From the NCBI RefSeq assembly GCF_000931445.1, contig NZ_CP010849.1, forward strand, positions 434,001 through 498,000: a stretch of 64,000 nucleotides of DNA, given 5' to 3'. Within the stretch, counting starts at the first letter, position 1. The number at the start of each line of letters is the position of its first letter. Source of the stretch: Streptomyces cyaneogriseus subsp. noncyanogenus (lineage in GTDB: Bacteria; Actinomycetota; Actinomycetes; Streptomycetales; Streptomycetaceae). Both the position numbers and the translations under genes were made by a program. The notes under the pieces are model-generated. The model had not been told where the DNA came from. It did not search any database and saw only the letters and a program-made list of their open reading frames with translations. This document shows, one piece after another, positions 53,284-62,448 of the stretch.

Positions 53284-53648
53284 TGATCGAAGAAGGGGGC
53301 CGGCGGGGAGACCACACGTCCCGAACACGCGGCCCCCGCGGCCCCCGACCCTCGCAAACCCGTGCGACCACATCACTAGAACGCAGGTACGACAAACATT
53401 TGGGCGACGACGCGCCCGGCTCGCCGTCTGCGTCAAGTCCCGTACAGCGACTACGACTTGAGCGCCGATCGCAGTAGGCGCGAGTCCGAGACGATCGGTC
53501 CGCGAAGACGGTGGCATATGCCAGAAGCACCACCGTATCGTGTGTTGCCGAATCCCTTACGGGCGGTGGCGGGCTGTGCAACAGTCGTAAAGGTCCCGCC
53601 CCCCCTGGGTCACGTCTCGGTCGTCCCGTCTGCTCAACGGAGTCCGTC

Positions 53649-55034
53649 ATGCCGTCCCCCCTCTCCGCGGACCGCCCGTCCGCCCGGCCGCCCGGGCGCG
53701 GTGCGGTCGAGGCGCTGATCTGGCAGGCGCGGCGGCTCAAGGGCGAGGTGGACGCCGTCCGGCGCGACACCCGGCACGAGGAAGCGGGGCTCCGGGGACG
53801 CTGGCAGCGCGCCCTGTACGACCTGGCGCTGCACCAGCTCGACGACCTCGACGCGCACTTGGCACAGTTGCGGGACGGTCCGCCGCCCGCTTGCCCGATC
53901 GCCCGGGAAGCCTCCCGCGACCCGGCCCGGCCCGCCTCCGGTTCCCTGCTGAGCCGGGTGGGCAGCGCCGAATGGAATCTGCTGACCGATGTGGCCGAGT
54001 GGTCCGGGGAGCTGTACCGGATCCTCGGACGCGACCCCTCCGCTCCCCCGCTCACCCTCGACGAGCTGCCCTCGCTGGTGCTCACCGAGGACCGGCCGAA
54101 ACTGACGGCGATGGTCACGGACTGCCTCGTCGACGGACGGCCGATCGACGGGGAGTTCCGCGTCGTGCACCCCGACGGAGCCGTACGGACCGTGCACATG
54201 ATGGGCGAGCCCGTGCTCGACGCCGACGGCAGCACCGCCTCGATGTGGGCGGTGCTGCGGGACGTCAGCGAGCTGCGCCGCAGCCGGCGTGTGGTGAGCG
54301 AGACCCGTGACTCGCTCCGGCACGACGCGCGGCAGGCGCAGCCCGGGCACCGGGCCGCGGTCGAGTCGCAGGAGGCCGTGCCGCCCCGGCACGGCTCCCT
54401 GCGGCTCCCGTGCCGGAGCGGCCGGGGCATGGACATCGCCGTCGGACGCCTGCCGTCCTCGGCCGCCCCGCCGGACGGCGCGTGGTGCGACGCCCTCCCC
54501 CTCGACGGCGGCGAGACACTGCTCGCGGCCGGCGACCTGCCCCGGACCGGCGCCGACGAGGGTACGGCGATACTGCTCGGCGCCCTGCGCGGCATGGCAC
54601 TGGCGGGAGCCCGGCCGGCCGAACTGCTGACCCTGCTGGACCGGCTGCTCGGCACCACGGCCCCGCCGGCCGCCCTGACCGGCGCGGTGTGCTGCCGCTA
54701 CCGGCCCGCGACCCGCACGCTCGAATGGGCGCGCACCGACCACCCCGCACCGCTGCTGTTCCGTGCCGGGACGGGGCGCAGACTGCTCGCACCGGACGCC
54801 GCGTCGCAGCAGGCCGGGGAAACCCTGCGAGCCGGCGATGTCCTGCTGCTCCACACCACGGCACCGGCGCCGCGGCACGGCGGCAGCGGCACCGCGGACC
54901 CGTTCCTCGCCCTGGCCCCGCACCTCGCCACCGCCCGCACCGCGCAGGAAGGACTGCGGACGGTCGTGGAGCGGTACGGCGGGCCCGGACCCGCGGACGG
55001 CGCCCAGGTGCTCGTCGCCCGGGTGACCACGTAG
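53649..55034 (+). CDS. PAS-domain protein with degenerate SpoIIE phosphatase domain
   Basis: 461 residues. N-terminal helices (20-90) are followed by a PAS fold (near 110-215; FRVVHPDGAVRTVHMMGEPV) and, from about 270, a PP2C/SpoIIE-like domain. Where active enzymes have GGDWYDAF this has PDGAWCDAL. Where they have GDVxGHG it has GDLPRTG, and where they have YTDGL it has LHTTAPAP. At least two metal-binding aspartates are lost. It is therefore a likely pseudo-phosphatase that binds, rather than dephosphorylates, a STAS or anti-sigma partner. ATG 53649 precedes an Arg-rich start. It converges with nsdB. Confidence 0.8.
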   Translation: MPSPLSADRPSARPPGRGAVEALIWQARRLKGEVDAVRRDTRHEEAGLRGRWQRALYDLALHQLDDLDAHLAQLRDGPPPACPIAREASRDPARPASGSLLSRVGSAEWNLLTDVAEWSGELYRILGRDPSAPPLTLDELPSLVLTEDRPKLTAMVTDCLVDGRPIDGEFRVVHPDGAVRTVHMMGEPVLDADGSTASMWAVLRDVSELRRSRRVVSETRDSLRHDARQAQPGHRAAVESQEAVPPRHGSLRLPCRSGRGMDIAVGRLPSSAAPPDGAWCDALPLDGGETLLAAGDLPRTGADEGTAILLGALRGMALAGARPAELLTLLDRLLGTTAPPAALTGAVCCRYRPATRTLEWARTDHPAPLLFRAGTGRRLLAPDAASQQAGETLRAGDVLLLHTTAPAPRHGGSGTADPFLALAPHLATARTAQEGLRTVVERYGGPGPADGAQVLVARVTT

Positions 55035-55055
55035 GACCGGCGGGGCGCGCGACGC

Positions 55056-56567
55056 CTACGCCGGTGTGCTTCTGCCGCCCCGCCCCTTCTCCTTGGGCAG
55101 CGCCAGCTTGATCTCCTCCCGCAGCTCCCGGATCCGCGGGTAGTCGGCGTACTCGGCGGTGAGCCGGTACATCTGGCGCAGCCGGTCCCAGGTGCGGCGC
55201 GAGGAGTTGGAACCCATCGACATCAGGGCCAGGCGCGCGTAGCGGTCCGCCTGTTCGGGGTCGTCCGCGATGAAACAGGCGGAGGCCATGGACAGATGGT
55301 CGAAGATCTTCGACCGCTCCCGTCCGTCGATCCGCAGGGCCAGCGCCTTCTCCGCGTAGTACTGGGCGTGCGCGGCCGCGCCCGGCTCGAACTCCGCCAG
55401 TGTGCGGTAGGCGAGCGCCTGCATGCCGTACAGGTCCTCGTCCCGGAAGGTCTGCATCCAGTCCGGCGGCTTCATGTCGTTCCTGTCGGAGACGAAGAGG
55501 TCCTCCGCCCGCCCCAGGGTGCGCCGCATCGCCTGGCCCTTCCCCATCGATGCCTGCGCCCACGCCTCGATGGTGTGGAACATCGCCCGGGTGCGGGGCA
55601 GCAGCTGGTCGCCGGAGCCGGACCGGGCGAGCTTCATCAGGTGCAGGGCGTCGTCGGGCCGGCCCAGGTGCACCATCTGCCGGGCCGCCCGGGACAGCGC
55701 CTCACCGGCACGGGGCCGGTCGCCGCCCTCCCGCGCGGCGTGCGTGGCGATGACGAAGTACTTCTGGGCCGTGGGCTCCAGGCCGACGTCGTGCGACATC
55801 CACCCGGCCAGGACGGCGAGGTTGGCGGCGACGCCCCACAGGCGCCGCTGGAGATGGGGCGGGTGACGGTAGGCGAGCATGCCGCCCACCTCGTTGAGCT
55901 GGCCCACCACAGCCTTGCGCTGGAGTCCGCCGCCGCGGGCGGCGTCCCAGGCGCGGAACACCTCCACCGAGCGCTCCAGTTCCTCGATCTCCTGTGATCC
56001 GATGGGAGCGGCCTCGTAGCGGTCGTACCCAGCGGGGTCGGCGGTGTACAGGGGGTTGTCGAAGTCGGGAGCGTCGGCAGCCAGGGCCGGGTCGGTGCGC
56101 AGCCAGTCGTGCATGGCGCTGCTGAGAGCGGATCCGCCGGTGAGTGCGGATCCCGCGGTGAGCGCGGCACCCGCGCCCACCAAGCCGCGTCGGTTGAGCA
56201 TGAGGTCCATTCCCGTGAATTCGGTGAGGACCGCGGCGGTCCGTTCGGGCGCCCACGGCACTCCGTCGGGATGCTCACTCCCGCCGCCCTGCCGTTTCCC
56301 CGTACGCCCGTGCCGTACCAGACCGAGGTCCTCGATGGTCACGACACGGCCGAGACGCTCGGTGAACAGAGCCGCCAGCACGCGCGGCACCGGATCGCGG
56401 GGTATCTCCCCCGTGTCGATCCAACGCCGTACCCGCGAGGTGTCGGTCGCCAGTTGGGGGTGGCCCATGGCCGCCGCCTGCCGGTTGACCAGCCGCGCGA
56501 GCTCGCCCTTGGACCAGCCGGCCAGGCCGAACAGGTCCGCGAGCCGGGTGTTGGGTTGTCCGCTCAC
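55056..56567 (-). CDS. nsdB: NsdB-type TPR regulator (negative regulator of antibiotic production)
   Basis: 503 residues from GTG 56567. An N-terminal XRE-like domain (RLADLFGLAGWSKGELARLV, then DTSRVRRWIDTGEIPRDPVP, near 6-50) leads to TPR-like helical repeats through the rest (for example RAMFHTIEAWAQASMGKGQA). The layout and wording are those of NsdA/NsdB of Streptomyces, which hold back antibiotic production and, for NsdA, sporulation. NsdB is chosen over NsdA from remembered gene order; this could be wrong. A TACTGT -10 candidate (56597-56602) and four 10-bp repeats lie upstream. Confidence 0.82.
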   Translation of the reverse strand: MSGQPNTRLADLFGLAGWSKGELARLVNRQAAAMGHPQLATDTSRVRRWIDTGEIPRDPVPRVLAALFTERLGRVVTIEDLGLVRHGRTGKRQGGGSEHPDGVPWAPERTAAVLTEFTGMDLMLNRRGLVGAGAALTAGSALTGGSALSSAMHDWLRTDPALAADAPDFDNPLYTADPAGYDRYEAAPIGSQEIEELERSVEVFRAWDAARGGGLQRKAVVGQLNEVGGMLAYRHPPHLQRRLWGVAANLAVLAGWMSHDVGLEPTAQKYFVIATHAAREGGDRPRAGEALSRAARQMVHLGRPDDALHLMKLARSGSGDQLLPRTRAMFHTIEAWAQASMGKGQAMRRTLGRAEDLFVSDRNDMKPPDWMQTFRDEDLYGMQALAYRTLAEFEPGAAAHAQYYAEKALALRIDGRERSKIFDHLSMASACFIADDPEQADRYARLALMSMGSNSSRRTWDRLRQMYRLTAEYADYPRIRELREEIKLALPKEKGRGGRSTPA

Positions 56568-56630
56568 ATCAAGCCCCCAGGTTCTCGGCTGACTTGACAG
56601 TAGCCCCGGCACAGTTGCCGGGCGACTATT

Positions 56631-56670
56631 CGCCAGGGTTCGCCAGGGTGCGCCAGATGGTGTGCCAGGG
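56631..56670. repeat. Four tandem 10-bp repeats between nsdB and the TTA gene
   Basis: CGCCAGGGTT, CGCCAGGGTG, CGCCAGATGG and TGTGCCAGGG stand head to tail at a strict 10-bp step. They would lie at about -41 to -80 of the nsdB promoter candidate, on one face of the helix. Confidence 0.55.
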
Positions 56671-56810
56671 CTGTTCGGGTGTCAGGTAGGAAAGCGCCAC
56701 CCCGACCCGGTCGCCGCAGGGGCATTCCCCAGGGTGCTTCTGCGGCGGCCGGGCCGGGTGTGCGACGTTCAGGCAGGCACAGCAGGCACACGAAGGGATC
56801 TGTCTCGCCC

Positions 56811-57947
56811 ATGTACGCAGCATCGTCCTCCGTGTCCGCCCCGCCCCGGCCGCTGCACCGCCCGGCGGGCGGCGGACCCTATCTCGCCCCCGCGCGCCCG
56901 GCGGCCCCCGTCCTCGGGACGGGCCGGCCGCTGCGTGCCGCGGGGCCCGGCACCCAACCGCTCAGCGGGAGAATCGACTTGTCCGGCCCTCAGGGCGCTC
57001 GGCTACGCACGGCGATCGCCGCGGTGCACCGCATCTGCCCGGAGTTCTCCCCGGTGCAGGTGCTGCGCCGCAGCGGACGCTCCGTGCTGCTGGTCGGCAC
57101 GACCGGACGCAGCACGGCCGTCGCCAAGTGTTTATTGGACCACTCCCCCGCCTGGGCGGAGCGCAGCCGGCACGAAATAGCTGCTTACCGCTCCTTCGTC
57201 CGCCACCGCCCGCCGGTGCGGGTGCCGCGGCTGATCGCGGCGGACCCGGACCACGGCACCCTCGTCATCGAGCGGATGCCGGGGCGGGCGGCGGCACTCC
57301 AGCGGCACCCCGCGGAGGCGCCGCAGCGAGCGGACATCAGAGCGGCGCTCGGAGCCATCTGCCGGCTGAACAGCTGGCGGCCCCCGGCGGGCACCTTCGA
57401 CGCCCCGCTGGACTACGCGGCGCGGATCTCCCGGTACCACGAGCTCGGGCTGCTCACCGACCGGGACCTGGGCGACCTGCAGAAGCTGCTGCGCGGCATC
57501 GCCCACGCGGCAGGGCGCCAGGGCATGGGCCAGTTCTGCCACGGCGACGCGCTGTTGTCGAACATCCTCCTGTCACCGGCCGGTCCAGTGCTGGTGGACT
57601 GGGAGCACGCGGGCTGGTACCTGCCGGGGTACGACCTGGCGACGCTGTGGGCGGTGCTCGGGGACGCGCCGCTGGCCCGGCGGCACATCAGCCAGATCGC
57701 GCAGTCGGCGGGCCCCGCCTCGCGTGACGCCTTCCTCGTGAACCTGATGCTCGTGCTGACCCGCGAGATCCGCACCTACGAGACCGCCGTGCAGCGTTCG
57801 ATGCACGACACGACCCCGGCGGCACCGGGCACGGCCCACCCGGGCGCTGCGCCGACCGGCGAGGAACAGCGGCTGCTGCTGCGGCGGCTGCACGACGACT
57901 GCCAACTGGCCCGCAGGGCCGTGCGCGCGGCGGTCGGCACTCGCTGA
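56811..57947 (+). CDS. Aminoglycoside phosphotransferase-fold protein with a TTA codon
   Basis: 378 residues. After a Pro/Ala-rich 60-residue lead, a kinase-like fold follows: AVAKCLLDH (near 103, catalytic Lys), [13 protein letters not shown] (Glu), [13 protein letters not shown] (near 243, Brenner motif) and [14 protein letters not shown] (metal Asp). Substrates of this family are very diverse, so resistance is not implied. One leucine is coded by TTA (57132-57134), the rare codon read only by bldA tRNA, so translation should be limited to late growth. It is divergent from nsdB, with the decamer repeats between. An imperfect 19-bp terminator follows. Confidence 0.8.
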   Translation: MYAASSSVSAPPRPLHRPAGGGPYLAPARPAAPVLGTGRPLRAAGPGTQPLSGRIDLSGPQGARLRTAIAAVHRICPEFSPVQVLRRSGRSVLLVGTTGRSTAVAKCLLDHSPAWAERSRHEIAAYRSFVRHRPPVRVPRLIAADPDHGTLVIERMPGRAAALQRHPAEAPQRADIRAALGAICRLNSWRPPAGTFDAPLDYAARISRYHELGLLTDRDLGDLQKLLRGIAHAAGRQGMGQFCHGDALLSNILLSPAGPVLVDWEHAGWYLPGYDLATLWAVLGDAPLARRHISQIAQSAGPASRDAFLVNLMLVLTREIRTYETAVQRSMHDTTPAAPGTAHPGAAPTGEEQRLLLRRLHDDCQLARRAVRAAVGTR

Positions 57948-57956
57948 CGGGGACGC

Positions 57957-58004
57957 GAGAGTCCGCGATGCGCCCGGTCGGACAGGGGCGCACCGCGGAC
58001 TTTC
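57957..58004 (+). terminator. Terminator behind the TTA gene
   Basis: 19-position stem with two mismatches (57957-57975 with 57986-58004), 10-base loop. Confidence 0.65.
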
Positions 58005-58216
58005 GTGTGCCATGCCCTGGGCGGGGGACCACTGGTGTACGCCATTGACGCCCCGCAGGCCCCGGCACGCCCGCCCGCGAAACCCGCCCCCTCTTCCCGT
58101 CCGCAAGCCGAACCTCCTGCCCACAGGCGTGATTGACGGATCGTCGGGCCGCCGGTACCACTGACCCAGCCCGGCCCCGCACACCCCGCCACGCCCGACC
58201 GCCCCAGGAGGCTGCA

Positions 58217-60178
58217 TTGCGAGGTTCCGTCACCGACGCCGGCTCCGTCCCCGCCCTCGGACGTCCGCGCCGCACGGTCCGTGCCGCGGCCGCCGCGGCC
58301 CTGCTCCTGCCGCCGCTGCTGGGCGCGGCCCCGTCCGGCGCCCCTCCCGCCCAAGACGGCCGTCTCCAGCGGGCCTTCGCCGCGGCGGCGGCCGAGTACC
58401 GCGTACCGCAGAGCGTGCTGCTGGGCGTCTCCTACCTCCAGTCCCGCTGGGACGCGCACGGCGGCGCCCCGAGCGTGACCGGCGGCTACGGCCCGATGCA
58501 CCTCACCGACGCCCGCGCCGCGCTTGCTGAAACGTCACATCACGACGAGGGCACCGAAGATCCGCGCGGCGACGACGCCCGCGCCCCGCTGCACCCGCGG
58601 CCCGCTCCCCCGGACACCGCCGCCCTGCCGGCCCGGCTGAAGACCCTGCCGAGGGCGGCCGAGCTGACCGGGCTGAGCGCCGAGGCGCTGCGCACCGACC
58701 CGGCCGCCAACGTGGCGGGCGGTGCCGCGCTGCTCGCCGCCGCCCAGCGGGAACTGGGCGAGCCGCTGAGCCGTGACCCCGCGGACTGGTACGGGGCGGT
58801 GGCCCGGTTCTCGGGCGCCGACGACTCGGCGACGGCGGCGGCCTACGCCGACGACGTGTACGAGGTGATCCGCGCGGGCGAGCGGCGCACCACGGACGCC
58901 GGGCAGCGCGTCGTCCTGCCGGCCCGGCCGGAGCTGGCACCGGACACCGCCCAGCTCGCGCAGGCGGGCCTGCGGGCCCCGGCCGACGCCGGCACGGAGT
59001 GCCCGAGGACGGTGTCCTGCGAGTGGATCCCGGCCCCGTACGAGGAGTTCGGGGACGGCGACTACGGCAACCACGACCTGGCCGACCGGCCCGCCTCCCC
59101 CTCCATCCGGTACATCGTCGTCCACGACACCGAGGGCGCCTGGGACGGCGTGCTGAACATGGTGCAGGACCCCACCTATGTGTCGTGGCACTACACGCTG
59201 CGCTCCACCGACGGGCACATCGCCCAGCATGTGAAGGCCGAGAACGTGGCCTGGCACGCGGGCAACTGGTACGTCAACGCCAAGTCCATCGGCCTGGAGC
59301 ACGAGGGCTTCCTGGCGGAGCCGGACGCCTGGTACACCGAGGCGATGTACCGCTCCTCGGCGCGGCTGGTGAAGTACCTGGCCAGGAAGTACGGCATCCC
59401 GCTGGACCGGCAGCACATCCTGGGCCACGACAATGTGCCCGGCCCGACCGCCGGGACGATACCGGGCATGCACACCGACCCGGGCCCGTACTGGGACTGG
59501 CGGCACTACTTCCGGCTGCTGGGCCGTCCCATCGAGCCCGGCGCGGGCAGGAACGCGGATGTGGTGACGATCCGCCCCGACTACGCCCGCAACCGCCCCG
59601 AGTACACCGGATGCGCGGTCCGGGGTGAGCCGTGCGCGTCGCACGGCTCCAGCGCGGTGCGGCTGTACGCGGACCATGACGTCGAGGCGCCGCTCATCAG
59701 GGACATCGGCCTGGGCACGGTCCCGACGACCGGGGTGAACGATCTGTCCTCGCGGGTGTCGACCGGCCAGAGTTACGCGGTCGCCGACCGGTGGGGGGAC
59801 TGGACGGCGATCTGGTACCTGGGCCAGAAGGCATGGTTCCGCAACCCGGCGGAGGATCCGGTGGCGGTGCCCGCGGCGGGCCGGACGGTGACGCCCCGGG
59901 AGGGCCTGGAGAGCATCCCCGTCTACGGGCGGGCCTACCCGGAGAAGGCGGCCTATCCGGCCGGCGTGCCCGCCCAGGCGGTGTCACCCCTGCCGTACCG
60001 GCTGCCCGAGGGGCAGCGGTACGTCGTCGGGGACGAGGTGCCCGGCGAGTACTACTACGCGGTCACCTTCGCCCCCGACACGCACCGGACGGTGATCGGC
60101 GAGGACCGTTACTACCAGATCCAGTTCGGCCACCGGGTCGCGTTCGTGCGCGCCGCCGACGTGCGGGTCGTTCCCTGA
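58217..60178 (+). CDS. Exported N-acetylmuramoyl-L-alanine amidase
   Basis: 653 residues from TTG 58217, which has AGGAGG five bases upstream. An Arg-rich n-region and hydrophobic core (RRTVRAAAAAALLLPPLLGA) form an export signal. Residues 50-210 resemble a lysozyme/transglycosylase-type domain (VPQSVLLGVSYLQSRWDAHG). An Amidase_2 domain spans about 300-440: IVVHDTEGAWDG (zinc His), SWHYTLRS, WHAGNWYVNAKSIGLEHEG and ILGHDNVPGPTAG. SH3-like repeats follow to the end. It should cut the amide bond between MurNAc and the stem peptide outside the cell. Confidence 0.87.
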   Translation: MRGSVTDAGSVPALGRPRRTVRAAAAAALLLPPLLGAAPSGAPPAQDGRLQRAFAAAAAEYRVPQSVLLGVSYLQSRWDAHGGAPSVTGGYGPMHLTDARAALAETSHHDEGTEDPRGDDARAPLHPRPAPPDTAALPARLKTLPRAAELTGLSAEALRTDPAANVAGGAALLAAAQRELGEPLSRDPADWYGAVARFSGADDSATAAAYADDVYEVIRAGERRTTDAGQRVVLPARPELAPDTAQLAQAGLRAPADAGTECPRTVSCEWIPAPYEEFGDGDYGNHDLADRPASPSIRYIVVHDTEGAWDGVLNMVQDPTYVSWHYTLRSTDGHIAQHVKAENVAWHAGNWYVNAKSIGLEHEGFLAEPDAWYTEAMYRSSARLVKYLARKYGIPLDRQHILGHDNVPGPTAGTIPGMHTDPGPYWDWRHYFRLLGRPIEPGAGRNADVVTIRPDYARNRPEYTGCAVRGEPCASHGSSAVRLYADHDVEAPLIRDIGLGTVPTTGVNDLSSRVSTGQSYAVADRWGDWTAIWYLGQKAWFRNPAEDPVAVPAAGRTVTPREGLESIPVYGRAYPEKAAYPAGVPAQAVSPLPYRLPEGQRYVVGDEVPGEYYYAVTFAPDTHRTVIGEDRYYQIQFGHRVAFVRAADVRVVP

Positions 60179-60195
60179 GGGGTCCGCGGGGCCGG

Positions 60196-60693
60196 TCAGC
60201 CCTGCTGGAAAAGCTCCGCCGGGAGCGGCTTCAGCAGGGCGTACAGGTCGTCGGTGATGGGGCGGTCCCAGGCGGCGATGGTCACCAGCACGTTGTCGCT
60301 GCGGTCGAACTGCACGCAGGAGATCCGGCCCTCGGAGAGCTTCAGGCGACGCACGATCAGCAGGTTGTCGCCCTGCATCACCGGCACGTCCTCGGTGCCG
60401 ACGACGGTCACCTCCTCGTCGTTCTCCAGGGCCAGCAGGAGCTGGGACACCTCGAAGGGGACCTGGCCCTCGGGGAGGTCACGGGCCGGGGAGCCCTCGG
60501 GCAGATTGCCGATGATCATGGCGGGGCCGCGGCCGCCGAACAGGTCGTACCGCAGGAAGACGCCCTGGCAGCTTCCGTCGGGGGCGGGCAGCAGCCCGGC
60601 GCCCAGATTGCCGGGCCAGTCGCCCGGGTCCATGGCCAGTACGTCGAAGTCGGGCCCGGCGGGGGTGGCACTGCGGCGGCGGAGGAACGACAT
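60196..60693 (-). CDS. Hypothetical protein, 165 residues
   Basis: Unrecognised, mostly beta: GSCQGVFLRYDLFGGRGPAMI and NDEEVTVVGTEDVPVMQGDNLLIVRRL. It has no signal or membrane segment. Codon bias matches the region and the start falls 27 bases after a short gap, so it is a likely gene. It converges with the amidase (17 bases between stops). Confidence 0.6.
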   Translation of the reverse strand: MSFLRRRSATPAGPDFDVLAMDPGDWPGNLGAGLLPAPDGSCQGVFLRYDLFGGRGPAMIIGNLPEGSPARDLPEGQVPFEVSQLLLALENDEEVTVVGTEDVPVMQGDNLLIVRRLKLSEGRISCVQFDRSDNVLVTIAAWDRPITDDLYALLKPLPAELFQQG

Positions 60694-60810
60694 GCCGCCA
60701 TGGTACGTGCCCGGAGCCGCCGTGCGACGTGCGGGCGGCGCCCGATCGCGGCCCGCGCCCGGCCTCTCCCGGCACCGGGCGTCCCCCGGTCGGCGGTGTG
60801 CTCTCCCGGC

Positions 60811-61713
60811 TCAGTCCTCCGGTGGCGCCGGCGGCACCACGGCGACCGGGCAGGCCGCGTGCAGCAGTACGGCCTGGGCGACGGAGCCCATCATGCGGGC
60901 GGGTGCCAGCAGCCGCCGCCGGTGGCGGCCCACGACGACCAGTTCGGCGTCCTTGGAGGCGGCGACGAGGTGGCCCGCGGCGTCCCCCGGTGCCACGTAC
61001 AGCTCGGCCCGGACGCCGGGGTGGCGTGCGCGGTGCGGGGCGAGGAAGCCCTCGGCGAGACTGCGGGTCTCGCTCTCCACGGCCACCTGGTCGATCACCG
61101 GCGGCACGACCTGGGCGGGGGTGCCCCAGGTCAGCACGGGCCACGGGTAGGCGGCGACCACCTCGAGCCGGGCGTCGCACAGGGCGGCCTCGGTGAAGGC
61201 GAAGGCGAGCGCGGCGTCGTCCGGGCTGTCCGCGTGCAGACCCACCACCACGCGCGGGCCGGATTCCCGCGGTGTCTCCTCGTGCACCTCCCGTCCGGGG
61301 CGGGGCACCACCACGACGGGGCACTCGGCGTCGCGGGCGGCGGCCAGGCTGTTGGAGCCCAGCAGCAGGCTGGCGAAGCCGCCGCGGCCCCGGGAGCCGA
61401 GCACCAGCAGTTCCGCCTCGGCGCCCAGTTCCGGCAGCACGGCACCGGGCACGCCCTCCGTGCCGACGTATTCGACGCCGGTCTCGCCGCCCCGTTCCCG
61501 CAGCCGGGCGCGGGCCCGTTCCAGCACCGGGTCGTCGCCGGGTTCGGGCGGACCGGCGACCAGGACGTCGGGCTGGGCCCAGGCGGCGTACTGCCGCACA
61601 TGCACCACCCGCAGCGGCGCGCGGCGCCTGCGGGCGGCGTCGAGAGCCCAGTCGAGGGCGCGCAGGCTGTCGTCCGACCCGTCGACCGCCGCGATGACCG
61701 GCAGGGTGCTCAT
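60811..61713 (-). CDS. Universal stress protein, two Usp domains
   Basis: 300 residues, two tandem UspA domains (about 1-140 and 150-300). The ATP-binding G-x2-G-x9-G(S/T) motif is seen in each: GSRGRGGFASLLLGSNS (near 107-123) and the variant VVGRHRRRLLAPARMMGSVA (near 260-279). The opening PVIAAVDGSDDSLRALDWAL is typical. Such proteins bind ATP and help cells survive starvation, hypoxia and oxidants. GGAGGTGAGGA stands just before ATG 61713 on the minus strand. Confidence 0.9.
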   Translation of the reverse strand: MSTLPVIAAVDGSDDSLRALDWALDAARRRRAPLRVVHVRQYAAWAQPDVLVAGPPEPGDDPVLERARARLRERGGETGVEYVGTEGVPGAVLPELGAEAELLVLGSRGRGGFASLLLGSNSLAAARDAECPVVVVPRPGREVHEETPRESGPRVVVGLHADSPDDAALAFAFTEAALCDARLEVVAAYPWPVLTWGTPAQVVPPVIDQVAVESETRSLAEGFLAPHRARHPGVRAELYVAPGDAAGHLVAASKDAELVVVGRHRRRLLAPARMMGSVAQAVLLHAACPVAVVPPAPPED

Positions 61714-61851
61714 GGGTTCCTCACCTCCGGGGATACGCCTTCCCCCTCCCGGGCCAGCCTCGCTCAGACTCCGGCACGTGGAGGGTGCTCACGATCGCGT
61801 GTCCGGAAAATCGGGGAGAACACCCCCGGATCGGCGGTCGGCCCGCGCGCG

Positions 61852-62094
61852 TCAGGTGAGGTCGAACTCTCCCTCCCGCGCGCCGGAGACGAACGCGCCC
61901 CACTCGGCGGGGGTGAAGATCAGGGAGGGGCTCTCCGGGCGGGCGCTGTTGCGCATGGCGATGAAGCCCTCGACGAAGGCGATCTGGACATCCCCCAGGC
62001 CGCGGCTGCTGGACTGCCACTGCGCGTTGGTGAGGTCCAGCTCCGGCTTGTCCCAGCCCCTGAGCGGGCGGTGGTGGGTGGTGCTCTCGGCCAC
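61852..62094 (-). CDS. DUF397 domain protein
   Basis: 80 residues. The DUF397 pattern is WQSSSRGLGDVQIAFVEGFIAMRNS (near 27-51) followed by ESPSLIFTPAEWGAFVSGAREGEF. These Streptomyces proteins usually sit beside an XRE regulator with which they form a toxin-antitoxin-like or signalling pair (as with BldB relatives). No such partner lies next to this one. Start ATG 62094. Confidence 0.85.
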   Translation of the reverse strand: MAESTTHHRPLRGWDKPELDLTNAQWQSSSRGLGDVQIAFVEGFIAMRNSARPESPSLIFTPAEWGAFVSGAREGEFDLT

Positions 62095-62397
62095 GTCCGT
62101 GCTCCTCCCGAGTCGATGTCCGCGGCCAGCCTAGCGATCGGCCAGGGGCGCCGACAGGCCACGTGAGGGGGACCTTTCGGTCCGGCGGGCGGGCCGGTGT
62201 CCCGGCGCCCCGGAGGGGGACCCGCGGGTCCGCCGGACAGCGCGGCGGGGCTGCCCGGGCGGGCGCCGGGCGGTGGGGCCGGCCCGGGGCCGCCGTGGCC
62301 GCGCGCGCCGGATCTCCCGCGCGGCGGGGGCCGAGAAAACGCGCGCCGGGCTCTTGCCTCGGGCACGTCCGGATGGATTACTGATCTCCGACACCTC

Positions 62398-62413
62398 GAC
62401 CGAATGATCGGTC
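62398..62413. promoter_or_regulatory. Operator candidate upstream of paaK
   Basis: GACCGA-ATGA-TCGGTC, 6-bp arms extended by one C/G pair outside, 35 bp before paaK. TTGCCT (62354) and GATTAC/ATTACT (62376-62382) upstream may be the promoter. It resembles TetR-family sites. Confidence 0.45.
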
Positions 62414-62448
62414 GTCCGTAATGGAGCGGTTGGTGAGGGAGGCGTCCG

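Noticed and set aside
56811..57947. Calling the TTA gene an aminoglycoside resistance gene
   Set aside because: The kinase fold is shared by many substrates, and nothing here points to drug specificity.
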